From NCBI GenBank assembly GCA_009760885.1, contig CM019693.1, positions 49,263,269 to 49,327,268 of the forward strand: 64,000 nucleotides of DNA. Direction: 5' to 3'. How positions within the stretch are numbered: the stretch's first letter is position 1; the number at the start of each line of letters is the position of its first letter. The stretch is from Achatina immaculata. Its lineage: Eukaryota > Mollusca > Gastropoda > Stylommatophora > Achatinidae. Position numbers and translations under genes: made by a program. Below the pieces are notes generated by a model, which was given only the letters and a program-made list of their open reading frames with translations, was not told the DNA's origin and ran no database searches. Below are positions 43,237 through 54,088 of this stretch, one piece after another.

Positions 43237-45205
43237 CTGGTTCCTCACCGGATCAGGCTCACTGGACTTGACTGCAGGCACAGGTAAGTTTCAGTACTTG
43301 CACTGCCTAGGGCCCAGGGGCTAGAGGTGCCCCAAACTTACGGGCAAGCTGGGCATCATCGCCGCCTTGAGCAACTCCTACTCTAGCTATCCCTAACACT
43401 AAACAAAAATGCAACTCCCTAAGCAAAACTTGAGAACCGCTGACGAAAACAGACTACACAAACACAACTGTAGGCTACAAAATACGTGCATGAACTGGTC
43501 AACGTGTAAACAAATACACTGGACGTGACGAGTGGCCTGATTCGGCACTACTAAAACAGACGTCGTATTTGTATTACTGGACACTAAACACGTGTTTTAC
43601 TCACGCAGTGTTCTGTACTGTACCTATTACCTGTCAACATGAGCATTGGGCCCAGTGACACAACAGACGTTACACTGGTATATGCTGTGTAACAAGACAA
43701 CCCAGATAACAATAACATACAACTACACATCAGTATACGACATGACCAGTTACATGTAATCGACTAACTCAACACCACAGTCGACACTTAACAAGAATCC
43801 AATAATCACAGGGCTCAGCAGTCACCAGACAATCAGCAAATGCTTAAAGATGAATTCCATTTGTTCGATGTGTGTTGCATAGATGTGGAGTGTAAACTGA
43901 TGGAAACAATTTCAATGATCATAAAAAATGTCCAGGCGACTAACATCGACATGGGACTAACTCAGACATACAACACTGACAAAACATGACAACTTCAAAA
44001 CTACAACAAGCCTTTCAACCTGAAATTACATTCCTGTCCAAAACTGGAACAAATCAAACACACACTCCACATGACAACTACAACATCTGTCCTGAAAAGG
44101 ACAATCCATCTAACTAAAATATTTGTCCTGAAAAGGACAATCCGTCTAACTACAACATTGTCCTAAAAAGGACAGTCCATCTAACACAACTGCGACAACT
44201 GTTACACTAAAAAGGACAAATAAACACAAATACTACATACTAAAACAACACTTCTGTCCTAAAATAAGACAATCAAACTTACATAATTAACTAGAGAATC
44301 CCTAACATCCCTTGCTAGAAAAGAAAAACGCACACACGACCTGTCTCTACAACATTTCGACCAAAAACTAACCCAGTGTAGAATAGAGTGAATTAAGATG
44401 TTCAAATGGCGACAGTAGTCTGCCGGGAACATATATCGTGGAGATGTCCAGTCTTGTGTCCATGGATTTTGTTGATGTCTTTGTCGTTCTCGTCATATCG
44501 CTCATTGACTCATCGTCACTGCGTGCATCATTAAAGTCACTTCAACTGTAAAGTTGCTGCTTCTGTATTACTATTTCCACTGAGAGAGAATGAACCTGGG
44601 AGCAAGTAAGTGTGTGAAGTGAGTAACAAAACAGACTACGCAAAACAATGTAGAATAGTCGTAGATTAAATGAGATAAAATATTAACAGTAACTGATCAA
44701 GTCAACATTTGTCGTTGTAAACAGAAAGAGCATTATTCCAGTGGACAATAGTGAAAATTTACACAGAGATGAGCAACAAGTTTACATTCTACATATAGAA
44801 GAGCAGAAGATAGAATCACCCGAGAATCCTGCTTTAGATGTTCTAACTGTAGATGTGAGGACTATAATAATTAGACAGCATCTAATTTTCTAACTGTAGA
44901 TGTGAGAATTATAATAATTAAACTGTTCAATTATTTCTCAGTATATACCGTAGGCACAGAGCGCCTAGAAATTTGTGGATGTAGAATATCGTAGATTGCT
45001 GTCAACACAAAAACATGGTGGTTATATTTCCTTCCTGCAGTGGAATGAAAACTACATCTTTCCGAAGCACTAAAATTGGTTTTTCCTCTCAGAAGAAAAA
45101 GCACCATAACTCTTGATTACCCTGTTTGAAAATCATCTAAGCGGAATCTATCTTTGAGTTGCCCAAGCCGTTGTTACTTAGTAGACAAAACTAGAGAAAG
45201 CAGTT
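43237..45205. other. No gene recognised
   Basis: Mostly A/C-rich single-copy sequence. At 44085-44280 four diverged units carry TTGTCCT.AAAAGGACA-like inverted motifs. At 44826-44872 and 44885-44930 a 40-bp block (CTAACTGTAGATGTGAG) occurs twice. Nothing codes visibly. Confidence 0.45.
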
Positions 45206-45207
45206 AG

Positions 45208-45245
45208 TTCATTCATTCATTCATTCATTTGCATGTCCCTTTCTG
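45208..45245 (-). mobile_element. RTE-like LINE, tail-only insertion
   Basis: GTTCATTCATTCATTCATTC followed by ATTTGCATGTCCCTTT is the reverse complement of the last 20 or so bases plus (TGAA)n tail of the RTE copy ending at 16955. Extremely 5'-truncated. Confidence 0.55.
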
Positions 45246-45742
45246 AAGTACACTTTTTCTCTGTAGATAATTTTGTTCCGTAGTTAGAAATTTGTAATTT
45301 CAAATCACCGGAAAAGTTTAAGAAAGCTTCATACAAATGTTTGTCCGGAAGAAGATAAGGATGATATGATCACATTGTTTTTCTTTATGTTTGTTCCTGG
45401 ATGTTTTTTGTGCACTAAAAGAAGTTAATTAACAGCGCTTTCCTTCACAAACATTGTCCAGTCTTGATTTTTTCCCCGCAGTGTTTGTGTGTGGACTTGT
45501 GAAACTATACGATGGTGACATGTGGCGTGAATTCAACAATTTAATGTTGGGAGATAATTGTTCCTAAAATAGAATTGTTTTAAGTTCGTGGGCAAAGGTT
45601 TCACTTACCTTCCTGCCGTATCAAACATGGCGACCACTTTGTCTTCCTAGTCCTCTCTACCTTCTCCTCGCTGCTGGTGCCTACAACGATCGCTACTTTT
45701 TTTCCTAGAACAGTGTGGCCTGATAAAATTTGTCTTAAAACC

Positions 45743-46970
45743 ATGTCTACATTATCCCCACTTTCAAGTACGACGCCAGCTGAAGGTGATACTCAGGCAG
45801 ACCAGACTCTACATTCTATGGCTGAGGCAGACCAGACTCTACATTCTATCACCGAGGCAGACCAGTCTCTACATTCTATCACTGAGGCAGACCAGACTCT
45901 ACATTCTATCACCGAGGCAGACCAGTCTCTACATTCTATGGCTGAGGCAGACCAGACTCTACATTCTATGGCTGAGGCAGACCAGACTCTACATTCTATG
46001 GCTGAGGCAGACCAGACTCTACATTCTATCACCGAGGCAGACGAGTCTCTACATTCTATCACTGAGGCAGACCAGACTCTACATTCTATCACTGAGGCAG
46101 ACCAGTCTCTACATTCTATGGCTGAGGCAGACCAGACTCTACATTCTATCACCGAGGCAGACCAGTCTCTACATTCTATCACCGAGGCAGACCAGTCTCT
46201 ACATTCTATCACCGAGGCAGACCAGACTCTACATTCTATCACCGAGGCAGACCAGTCTCTACATTCTATCACCGAGGCAGACCAGACTCTACATTCTATC
46301 ACCGAGGCAGACCAGTCTCTACATTCTATCACCGAGGCAGACCAGACTCTACATTCTATCACTGAAGCAGACCAGACTCTACATTCTATCACCGAGGCAG
46401 ACCAGTCTCTACATTCTATCACCGAGGCAGACCAGTCTCTACATTCTATCACCGAGGCAGACCAGACTCTACATTCTATCACTGAGGCAGACCAGACTCT
46501 ATATTCTATCACCGAGGCAGACCAGTCTCTACATTCTATCACCGAGGCAGACCAGACTCTACATTCTATCACTGAGGCAGACCAGACTCTACATTCTATC
46601 ACCGAGGCAGACCAGACTCTATATTCTATCACCGAGGCAGACCAGACTCTACATTCTATCACTGAGGCAGACCAGACTCTATATTCTATCACCGAGGCAG
46701 ACCAGACTCTACATTCTATCACTGAGGCAGACCAGACTCTACATTCTATCACTGAGGCAGACCAGACTCTGCATTCTATCACTGAGGCAGACCAGACTCT
46801 GCATTCTATCACTGAGGCAGACCAGACTCTACATTCTATCACTGAGGCAGACCAGACTCTACATTCTATCACTGAGGCAGACCAGACTCTACATTCTATC
46901 ACTGAAGCAGACCAGACTCTACATTCTATCACTGAGGCAGACCAGACTCTATATTCTATCGCTTCTGGAA
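45743..46970 (+). CDS. Candidate exon encoding about 39 decapeptide repeats
   Basis: A pyrimidine-rich acceptor (CTACTTTTTTTCCTAG) ends at 45708. The frame opens with an ATG at 45743 in context AAAACCATGTCT: MSTLSPLSSTTPAEGDTQ, then repeats of ITEADQTLHS or MAEADQSLHS, ending SIASG at a perfect donor, GGAA/GTAAGT (46970/46971). Without splicing a TAA follows at once. The CDS leaves phase 1, which matches the next candidate exon. Within a 30-bp array an open frame is expected in any case, so the case rests on the splice signals and the non-repeat N-terminus. Upstream exons, if any, are not identified. No known domain; acidic, Ser/Thr-rich, low-complexity product. Confidence 0.32.
45796..46965. 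repeat. 30-bp minisatellite
   Basis: About 39 units of GAGGCAGACCAGACTCTACA plus TTCTATCACC, exactly 30 bp each. Units with GCTGAGG occur only in the first third and units with ATATTC only in the last half, showing local unit duplication. Confidence 0.97.
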
Positions 46971-46999
46971 GTAAGTAATTTGTGCAGTATATACAAAGT

Positions 47000-47495
47000 A
47001 TACCAGTTCGTTGATATTTATTTCTTTGATCACTTCCCAGTATTTATGTCTCTGACATTTCTTTAAGACCAAACTTCTATCTCCCTGCCTCTTTCATTTT
47101 AATCCTAAGTTTTTTCTTTGTTGTTTTTTTCTTCAGTTTCTTCCACTTGATTTTTTTTGGTCTCCCTGAGACATCTTGTTTGTGTACAATATATTGGCCT
47201 AATAGTTTCTTATTGCTGATACCATACTAACCACCATTGAACATGCACTGCTCTATATTTTGAGCCATAAGTCGTACTAAATTTAAAATATATAAAACCA
47301 CTGATTTCACATTTCTCATACACTTACTGACATAAACTTGCTGCGATCTTAAACATGACACAGTTTGGAAGTGACTCAGAAGCAGTTGTATATCCAGGGT
47401 GGAAAAACAAAATTCACGCTCGCTACCTTGAAGTTGCAACCATCATTACTACCATGTGTAACCTCCTAGGACATCAAGCAGGTTTGACATTGGCG
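47000..47495. other. No gene recognised (possible intron)
   Basis: T-rich sequence after the candidate donor, then unremarkable DNA. Confidence 0.4.
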
Positions 47496-47496
47496 T

Positions 47497-47758
47497 CTCA
47501 AGCTGTCACAGATTGCTAGGTGTATAAGCTGTCACAGATTGCTAGGTGTATAAGCTGTCACAGATTTCTAGGTGTATAAGCTGTCACAGATTGCTAGGTG
47601 TATAAGCTGTCACAGATTGCTAGGTGTATAAGCTGTCACAGATTGCTAGGTGTATAAGCTGTCACAGATTGCTAGGTGTATAAGCTGTCACAGATTGCTA
47701 GGTGTATAAGCTGTCACAGATTTCTAGATGTATAAGCTGTCACAGATTGCTAGGTGTA
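47497..47758. repeat. 26-bp minisatellite at a Tc1 transposase break point
   Basis: Ten units of TAAGCTGTCACAGATTGCTA plus GGTGTA, nearly perfect. The array adjoins the broken end of a Tc1-like reading (47760-48003). Confidence 0.95.
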
Positions 47759-47759
47759 T

Positions 47760-48003
47760 GTGGTGCTGTTTGAAATGGATGTGCAGATGTATAAATAACA
47801 TTTGGTGATCCTAAGCTGGTGTTGCTGCACAAGGTTGACCAGGCCTGGGAGCGTCATTCATGGCCCAGTTGCTGATAATCACCGATGAGCCTCACCGTAG
47901 TTGAATGGTCACAATGAAAATGTCTGGCAACATCTCTGATCATCATTCCACTGCTGAGCATACCAACAGCTTGCCATTTCTGTTGTGATGACTACTGGGA
48001 CAT
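47760..48003 (-). pseudogene. Tc1-like transposase N-terminus
   Basis: From 48003: MSQ*SSQQKWQAVGMLSSGM, IRDVARHFHCDHSTTVRLI and DYQQLGHE, then one frame over RPGQPCAATPA and LHIHFK. These follow the Tc1 order W.A.GM...G.S...VAR.F...HST..RL, RPGRPR.TT, and the start of the second DNA-binding domain (L..HF). The reading stops at the 26-bp array and I could not pick up transposase beyond it. Different family from the 1715/8275/13130 copies. Confidence 0.7.
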
Positions 48004-48486
48004 GGCAAAAACTTCCTTTCCATGGAAACAGATATGGCCTTTTACTTGCTTAAACTTGCCTAATGAGTGTGCCAGATTTCAAAGTCATGCCACTTTTAAT
48101 AAGGCCATAAATGAAGAAAGAAAGTTGACTTGCACATGCAGCTTAAAGTAAATGTGACATCACCAGGAAAATGTCATTACATTAACTGCCATACTGGCAT
48201 ACTTTCAGAGGTTGAAAATCGCTCATGTGCATAAACATTTTACGCTTCACAATAGTTCTATCAGACGATGCATTTATAATGGCAGCCAGTATACTTCTAG
48301 TATTGTCACTGTAACCAACAATTGTGGCTAGACCCGTGGTACTCATTTTATTTCTGGTTACACATTTTTGAAAGTCATAAATATGATATTGCTGTCATTG
48401 TATGTTGTTATTCTCTGCTTGCTGTTTTATTGTTATTTTATTTTCAATAAAAGTGTTCTCCAAAATTATTGGTTGCTCTTTCTCTG
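48004..48486. other. No gene recognised
   Basis: Unique sequence; within the candidate intron. Confidence 0.4.
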
Positions 48487-48488
48487 TT

Positions 48489-48757
48489 AAAAAGGTAAAT
48501 CCCTGTTTCCATGCCAGGCATATTGGGAATGTGGTGTTAGGCCTGTATTTCCAAGACCTGTGGCACATGAAAGTGTGATGTGATCAGTGTCATGCTTGGC
48601 CGCATTTACCTTCCCAGATTTTCTCTGGCTGGGTGGACCCTGGGATATTTTTAGTATGGTGGTACCAGAGGAAAAAAAGTCTCCACTGTTGGGACTCGAA
48701 CCCAGTACCACAGGAATAGTACACCGAGCACTTAACCACTCAGCTAACCAGTACTGC
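48489..48757 (-). mobile_element. tRNA-derived SINE
   Basis: On the minus strand 48757-48680 looks like a tRNA: a box A-like TTAGCTGAGTGGTTA (48735-48749) and a perfect box B GGGTTCGAGTCCC (48691-48703), suitably spaced for RNA polymerase III. The tRNA-like part is followed by T-rich DNA and about 180 bp of unrelated body ending near AACAGGGATTTACC. That composition is a SINE, not a tRNA gene; the acceptor stem does not pair. The family is not identified. Confidence 0.72.
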
Positions 48758-48802
48758 TTTTTTCTACTGACTGTGTTTTGTTTGCTAGTGTTATAATTAA
48801 TG

Positions 48803-48911
48803 ATGTATTCTAGTCCTGAAATGATGTTTTCTAGTCCTGAAATGATGTTTTCTAGTCCTGAAATGATGTTTTCTAGTCCTGAAATGATGTTTTCTAGTCC
48901 TGAAATGATGT
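48803..48911. repeat. 21-bp tandem repeat
   Basis: Five units of TCTAGTCCTGAAATGATGTT plus T, perfect or nearly so. Confidence 0.93.
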
Positions 48912-49905
48912 TTTGTATACATGTATATATCATTATTTCAATCTTTAATATTATTTATTTAATGTGTGTTGTTATAGTGTTTGAAATATTTCTACATTGA
49001 TGTCATGTAGAACTGGAGAATTTTGTTTTGTCACTGTCCTCATAGACTTGTCCTCTTCTGATTGTAATATGGCATGTAATCACAGTTAGCAGCTGAACTA
49101 AGTAGCTATGACATGGACATTACAGCATTACAGAATATCAGGTGGCTTGGAGAAGATATAACTGTCATAGGAGAAATAAATAATACTAGTATACGGAGGT
49201 TTTACCAGTAGAAGAAGAGGATATTGGTGTCACCAACTGCAGAGATAAGATTAGGAATAGAGAGGAGTGGAGGTGAACTTTATCTGCAGGAATGAGCTTT
49301 AATGGATTGGAAAGCTGAAGAAGAAGAAGAGTCAAGAGAGTATTGAAAAAGTTTGAACCTAAAAGAAAGAATATCATTTAAAAGTTTTAGAAGTGATGAG
49401 GAAGTATTTGTTTCTTGTACAAGGTTTGCAAAAAAAAAAAAGCCGGTTGTTTAGATGTTGCTATATATCTTGATGCTTGCTTAGTTCCTATATTACTACC
49501 ATTTTATTTTAAATACCTTAATAACAGACATACATGATCATAAATGATCAACCTTTTTTTTGGATCATGCCCCACCACAGCACCTCAAAGATTTGGATGT
49601 CTCCCCCTCTCCTGCAGCATAGTTGTCAACCAAGTTCTGAAAAAGTATAACATATTCTAACCCCCCGCCCCCCCCCCCGCCAAAAAAAATGATTAAAATT
49701 GCCCCCCTGTGAGGCATATGTCTGATGTTTGGAAACACTGTGTAAACTATTAAATGAGGGGAGGCTAGAAGGATTCAGACAATGTGTATAGACTAAGATG
49801 AAGGATAATTAAGAGTAGGATCTGTGCTCTGGTTATCTGAGCTCACTCTTAAAGTTGTGAGAAATTTCACTTGAAATTGTCATACTTCTTGTTTTGTCTT
49901 CACAG
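48912..49905. other. No gene recognised; C-rich tract
   Basis: A CCCCCCGCCCCCCCCCCCGCC tract (about 49662-49682) could form a G-quadruplex on the minus strand. The sequence around it is mobile-element-like in look but not identified. Confidence 0.4.
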
Positions 49906-49959
49906 ACTGTAACGTGGTTGACACTGTAACACTGGCGAAACAAGCACGGGACAGACAAG
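49906..49959 (+). CDS. Candidate 54-bp exon
   Basis: A strong acceptor (CTTGTTTTGTCTTCACAG) ends at 49905. Joined in phase to the exon ending at 46970 it reads NCNVVDTVTLAKQARDRQ and ends CAAG/GTTTGA (donor weak beyond GT). The length is a multiple of three. Phase agreement has about a one-in-three chance, so this is suggestive only. Confidence 0.25.
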
Positions 49960-50102
49960 GTTTGATTTTTGTGTGTCTGTGATTAGAGTAACTGAAAGTA
50001 ACAAGTCTGATATAGCTATATTTGTTTATTTGATAATTAGAGTTGACTTCTTTTAAATGTATATATTACACTGTAATGTATACGTCTTAGCTCCTAGCAC
50101 AG

Positions 50103-50197
50103 CGGCACACCCTAGAGAGATGCCAACTACACAACCCACTCACACAGTCAAACTAGAGAGATGCCAACTACACAACCCACTCACACAGTCAAACTAG
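50103..50197 (+). CDS. Candidate terminal exon entering the 41-bp array
   Basis: An acceptor-like CTTAGCTCCTAGCACAG ends at 50102. In the phase carried from the previous exon the reading is AAHPREMPTTQPTHTVKLER onward and reaches TAG near 50195-50197 in the third array unit. Weak evidence. Alternatively the exon is skipped, and the short frame ending at 52136 (MSSTLVLGTRDELLLHL) is the true end. Confidence 0.18.
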
Positions 50198-52060
50198 AGA
50201 GATGCCAACTACACAACCCACTCACACAGTCAAACTAGAGAGATGCCAACTACAACCCACTCACAAAATCAAACTAGAGAGATGCCAACTACACAACCCA
50301 CTCACACAATCAAACTAGAGAGATGCCAACTACAACCCACTCAAAATCAAACTAGAGAGATGCCAACTACACAACCCACTCACACAATCAAACTAGAGAG
50401 ATGCCAACTACACAACCCACTCACACAATCAAACTAGAGAGATGCCAACTACACAACCCACTCACACAGTCAAACTAGAGAGATGCCAACTACACAACCC
50501 ACTCACACAGTCAAACTAGAGAGATGCTACCTACACATCTCACTCACACAGTCAAACTTGAGAGATGCCAACTACACAACCCACTCACACAGTCAGACTT
50601 GAGAGATGCCAACTACACAACCCACTCACACAGTCATATTAGAGAGATGCCAACTGCACAACCCACTCACAGACTTGAGAGATGCCAACTACACAACCCA
50701 CTCACACAGTCAAACTTGAGAGATGCCAACTACACAACCCACTCACACAGTCAGACTAGAAAGATGGCAACTACACAACCCACTCACACAGTCAAACTTG
50801 AGAGATGCCAACTACACAACCCACTCGCACAGTCAAACTAGAGAGATGCCAACTACACAACCCACTCACACAGTCAAACTAGAGAGATGCCAACTACACA
50901 ACCACTCACACAGTCAACTTGAGAGATGCCAACTACACAACCCACTCACACAGTCAGACTTGAGAGATGCCAACTACACAACCCACTCACACAGTCTATT
51001 AGAGAGATGCCAACTGCACAACCCACTCACACAGTCAGACTTGAGAGATGCCAACTACACAACCCACCCACACAGTCAGACTTGAGAGATGTCAATTACA
51101 CAACCCACTCACACAGTCAGACTTGAGAGATGCCAATTACAACCCACTCACACAGTCAGACTTGAGAGATGCCAACTACACAACCCACTCACACAGTCAG
51201 ACTTGAGAGATATACAACTACACAACCCACTCACACAGTCAGACTTGAGAGATGCCAATTACAAACCCACTCACACAGTCAGACTTGAGAGATGCCAACT
51301 ACACAACCCACTCACACAGTCAGACTAGAGAGATGCCAACTACACAACCCACTCACACAGTCAGACTTGAGAGATGCCAACTACACAACCCACTCACACA
51401 GTCAGACTTGAGAGATGCCAACTACACAACCCACTCACACAGTCAGACTTGAGAGATGCCAACTGCACAACCCACTCACACAGTCAGACTTGAGAGATGC
51501 CAACTGCACAACCCACTCACACAGTCAGACTTGAGAGATGCCAACTACACAACCCACTCACACAGTCAGACTTGAGAGATGCCAACTACACAACCCACTC
51601 ACACAGTCAGACTTGAGAGATGGCAACTGCACAACCCACTCACACAGTCAGACTTGAGAGATGCCAACTGCACAACCCACTCACACAGTCAGACTTGAGA
51701 GATGGCAACTGCACAACCCACTCACACAGTCAAACTAGAGAGATGCCAACTACACAACCCACTCACACAGTCAAACTAGAGAGATGCCAACTACACAACC
51801 CACTCACACAGTCAAACTAGAGAGATGCCAACTACACAACCCACTCACACAGTCAAACTAGAGAGATGCCAACTACGCAACCCACTCACACAGTCAGACT
51901 TGAGAGATGCCAACTACACAGCCCACTCACACAGTCAAACTTGAGAGATGCCAACTACACAACCCACTCACAAACTAGAGAGATGCCAACTACACAACCC
52001 ACTCACACAGTCAGACTTGAGAGATGCCATCTACACAACCCACTCACTCAGAGGGCCTAG
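50113..52060. repeat. 41-bp minisatellite
   Basis: About 47 units of TAGAGAGATGCCAACTACAC plus AACCCACTCACACAGTCAAAC. Units with ACTAGAG cluster at the two ends and units with ACTTGAG in the middle. Several units have lost 2-10 bp. Because 41 is not a multiple of three, the short plus-strand frames seen here cycle through three readings. Confidence 0.95.
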
Positions 52061-52136
52061 TCAGACTTCAACTCCCTACAGAATGAGCTCTACACTGGTG
52101 CTAGGAACCAGAGATGAGCTGCTTCTGCATTTATGA

Positions 52137-53988
52137 AAGAGATTGGCATCGGTGTCCTAGTGAATGACAAAGAAGAAAAAGAGCAGTGTAGTGGTCTGAT
52201 GTTTAACTGATGCTGCAGCTCAGATCTGTGCTGTCTGTCAGAATTTACAAAGGGTTAAAGGTTAATGAGAGCCTGGAGGTAGTTTTGAAGAAAAAAAAAA
52301 TAATGACCTGGAAGTGGTGTATGGCAGTATGTGTTGTAGTATGTTGAAGAAACTTAATGAGCAAAGACAGTAAAGAGTACAGCATTACTTACTGTGTCAT
52401 GTGGTTGTAACTTCAAGGTCTGAACATGGGGAGGAAGTTAAGGAAACACTTAACTGAGTGGGAGACTTGGAGAATGAATGCTGTAAGATGGATATTTTGG
52501 GCTCTAAGATGAATGTTTGATGATGTAAGATGGATGTTTGATGATGGCAGATTGGAGCATGATACTGTGATGATAGTTGTATTTGTCTGTGTGATGAAAG
52601 TAAAGCATCTAAAGTATCATCTCCTATCATTGTAGTGTTATACATTTGTGAAGGTTGTTGGCTTTGGCTTTTTCGGAGTGGCCAACCGGAAAGGTCAAAG
52701 TAGCACTTCAAGTTGTGCACATGACTGGCTTTTGTGTACTGTCCAGTGAGTAATTTGTTGTTGATTAGTTCATTCATCTTTTGGTCTTTGTCAAGGTATG
52801 TCCAGGAAAGCAAGCGAGCATGTTATCATAAATGTTTTTGGATATTAGTGTGATATTTTGTAGTATCGTCTCCTGCCATGGTCTCCACCTGTGCCTTCCT
52901 CAAGTTGGTGTAAGTTTTTGTGTGTCCGATGTTTGTGAATTTAACTGTAATTTTTGTTGTAAGAAGTAGAGCACATGTTTAATGTAGTGAAGTTTTAAGT
53001 TTTCAGTGAACTGTACATGTTCCAGTTAAGATAAGAGTATTAAGTGTGTATCATGAATCACCATATTTGATCATGCCATATTGATATGTGATTAATTGCA
53101 CTTTCATTGACATTGCTATTGCTGTGTTTTATTAATGTGCTTGTTGGAAAATTTGTCATTCTGCCGTATATTTTGTCGAGCTTGCTTTGTATGTTAGTAG
53201 TGAGTTCACCATTTTTGAAGTGCTTATCTAATGTATGAATTGTGTACACAAACAAAATACAAGTTCACAGTAAATTTCACTGAGCATTTTTTTTTTGGTA
53301 GTTCAGGTGCTTTTGTGAAAATTGTGCAGTTTATTATGATTCATGAGTTTTGTAGATGTAGGAATTAATGCTGAAGTACAGGGCGATTTTGCACAAGGTT
53401 ACTTAGTGAGGCATTTTGTTGGAAAGGGACCATTTGAAGTTCATGTAGAGCTTAATAAGAGAGACACCAAGATGTCAGTTATTTTCTCATGTATCTTGAT
53501 ATATGAAGCATCTAACTTGTTGGTTAAATGTTTCTTGTTCATGTTGCATCAATTTTTGTTGTTCCCAGTTGACATTGTCTTGTGTTATATGTTTCTGTCT
53601 TATGATTAAATGATATATACATTATTTCCTTAATCACCAAGTATTTTTTGCTTATGTCTGTGGAATTTGTGTTAGATGTCAAGCTGTCATTTCTTCCAAT
53701 ATTTAAAGTTCACAGGTAGCAAGCTAGACACTGTGAAAGAGTCTGATCTTCAACTGTTTTATTTGCTAGGGGTGCAGCTGTTATGTTTTGTCCCATTATA
53801 CACAGAAGTGGGAAAGAAATATTTAGAATTAATTTAGAATATTTAAGAATTATATATATAAACTAAGCAGCGGCCTCATATATTTTACACATGTTTCATG
53901 AGAACTTGTTTATCATCAGTCTTCATCTTGCATCAAACAACTCCAGATGTTCTGAGCAGTGGCTGTTGTTACCTGTTTTTGAATGTCC
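52137..53988. other. No gene recognised
   Basis: AT-rich sequence with frames up to 138 codons on the minus strand (52397-52813) and 88 codons on the plus strand (53343-53609, MSFVDVGINAEVQGDFAQGY...). The latter starts like globular coding sequence and then turns hydrophobic. Neither matches a family I know; both may be spurious. Confidence 0.4.
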
Positions 53989-54088
53989 NNNNNNNNNNNN
54001 NNNNNNNNNNNNNNNNNNNNNNNNNNNNNNNNNNNNNNNNNNNNNNNNNNNNNNNNNNNNNNNNNNNNNNNNNNNNNNNNNNNNNNNN
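53989..54088. other. Assembly gap (100 N)
   Basis: Exactly 100 undetermined bases, a conventional placeholder of unknown true size, placed at the left edge of the satellite. The three frames reported across it are meaningless. Confidence 0.99.

Noticed and set aside
42497..43281. Three minus-strand frames of 211-245 codons (LYPDRLVISQPSLPRQ)
   Set aside because: Product of the 34-bp array; all three frames are open equally.
41485..45205. Complete LTR retrotransposon
   Set aside because: Only a gag-like fragment is visible. I found no LTR pair, primer-binding site, protease, RT or integrase around it.
48680..48757. Functional tRNA gene
   Set aside because: Boxes A and B are present, but the ends do not form an acceptor stem and an unrelated body follows, as in a SINE.
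52397..52813. 138-codon minus-strand frame
   Set aside because: His/Gln/Ser-rich composition derived in part from short ATGATG-like repeats; no recognisable domain.
53343..53609. 88-codon plus-strand frame (MSFVDVGINAEVQGDF...)
   Set aside because: The first half looks globular, but there is no recognised family, no splice or poly(A) context, and the second half is low-complexity hydrophobic. Left as unidentified.
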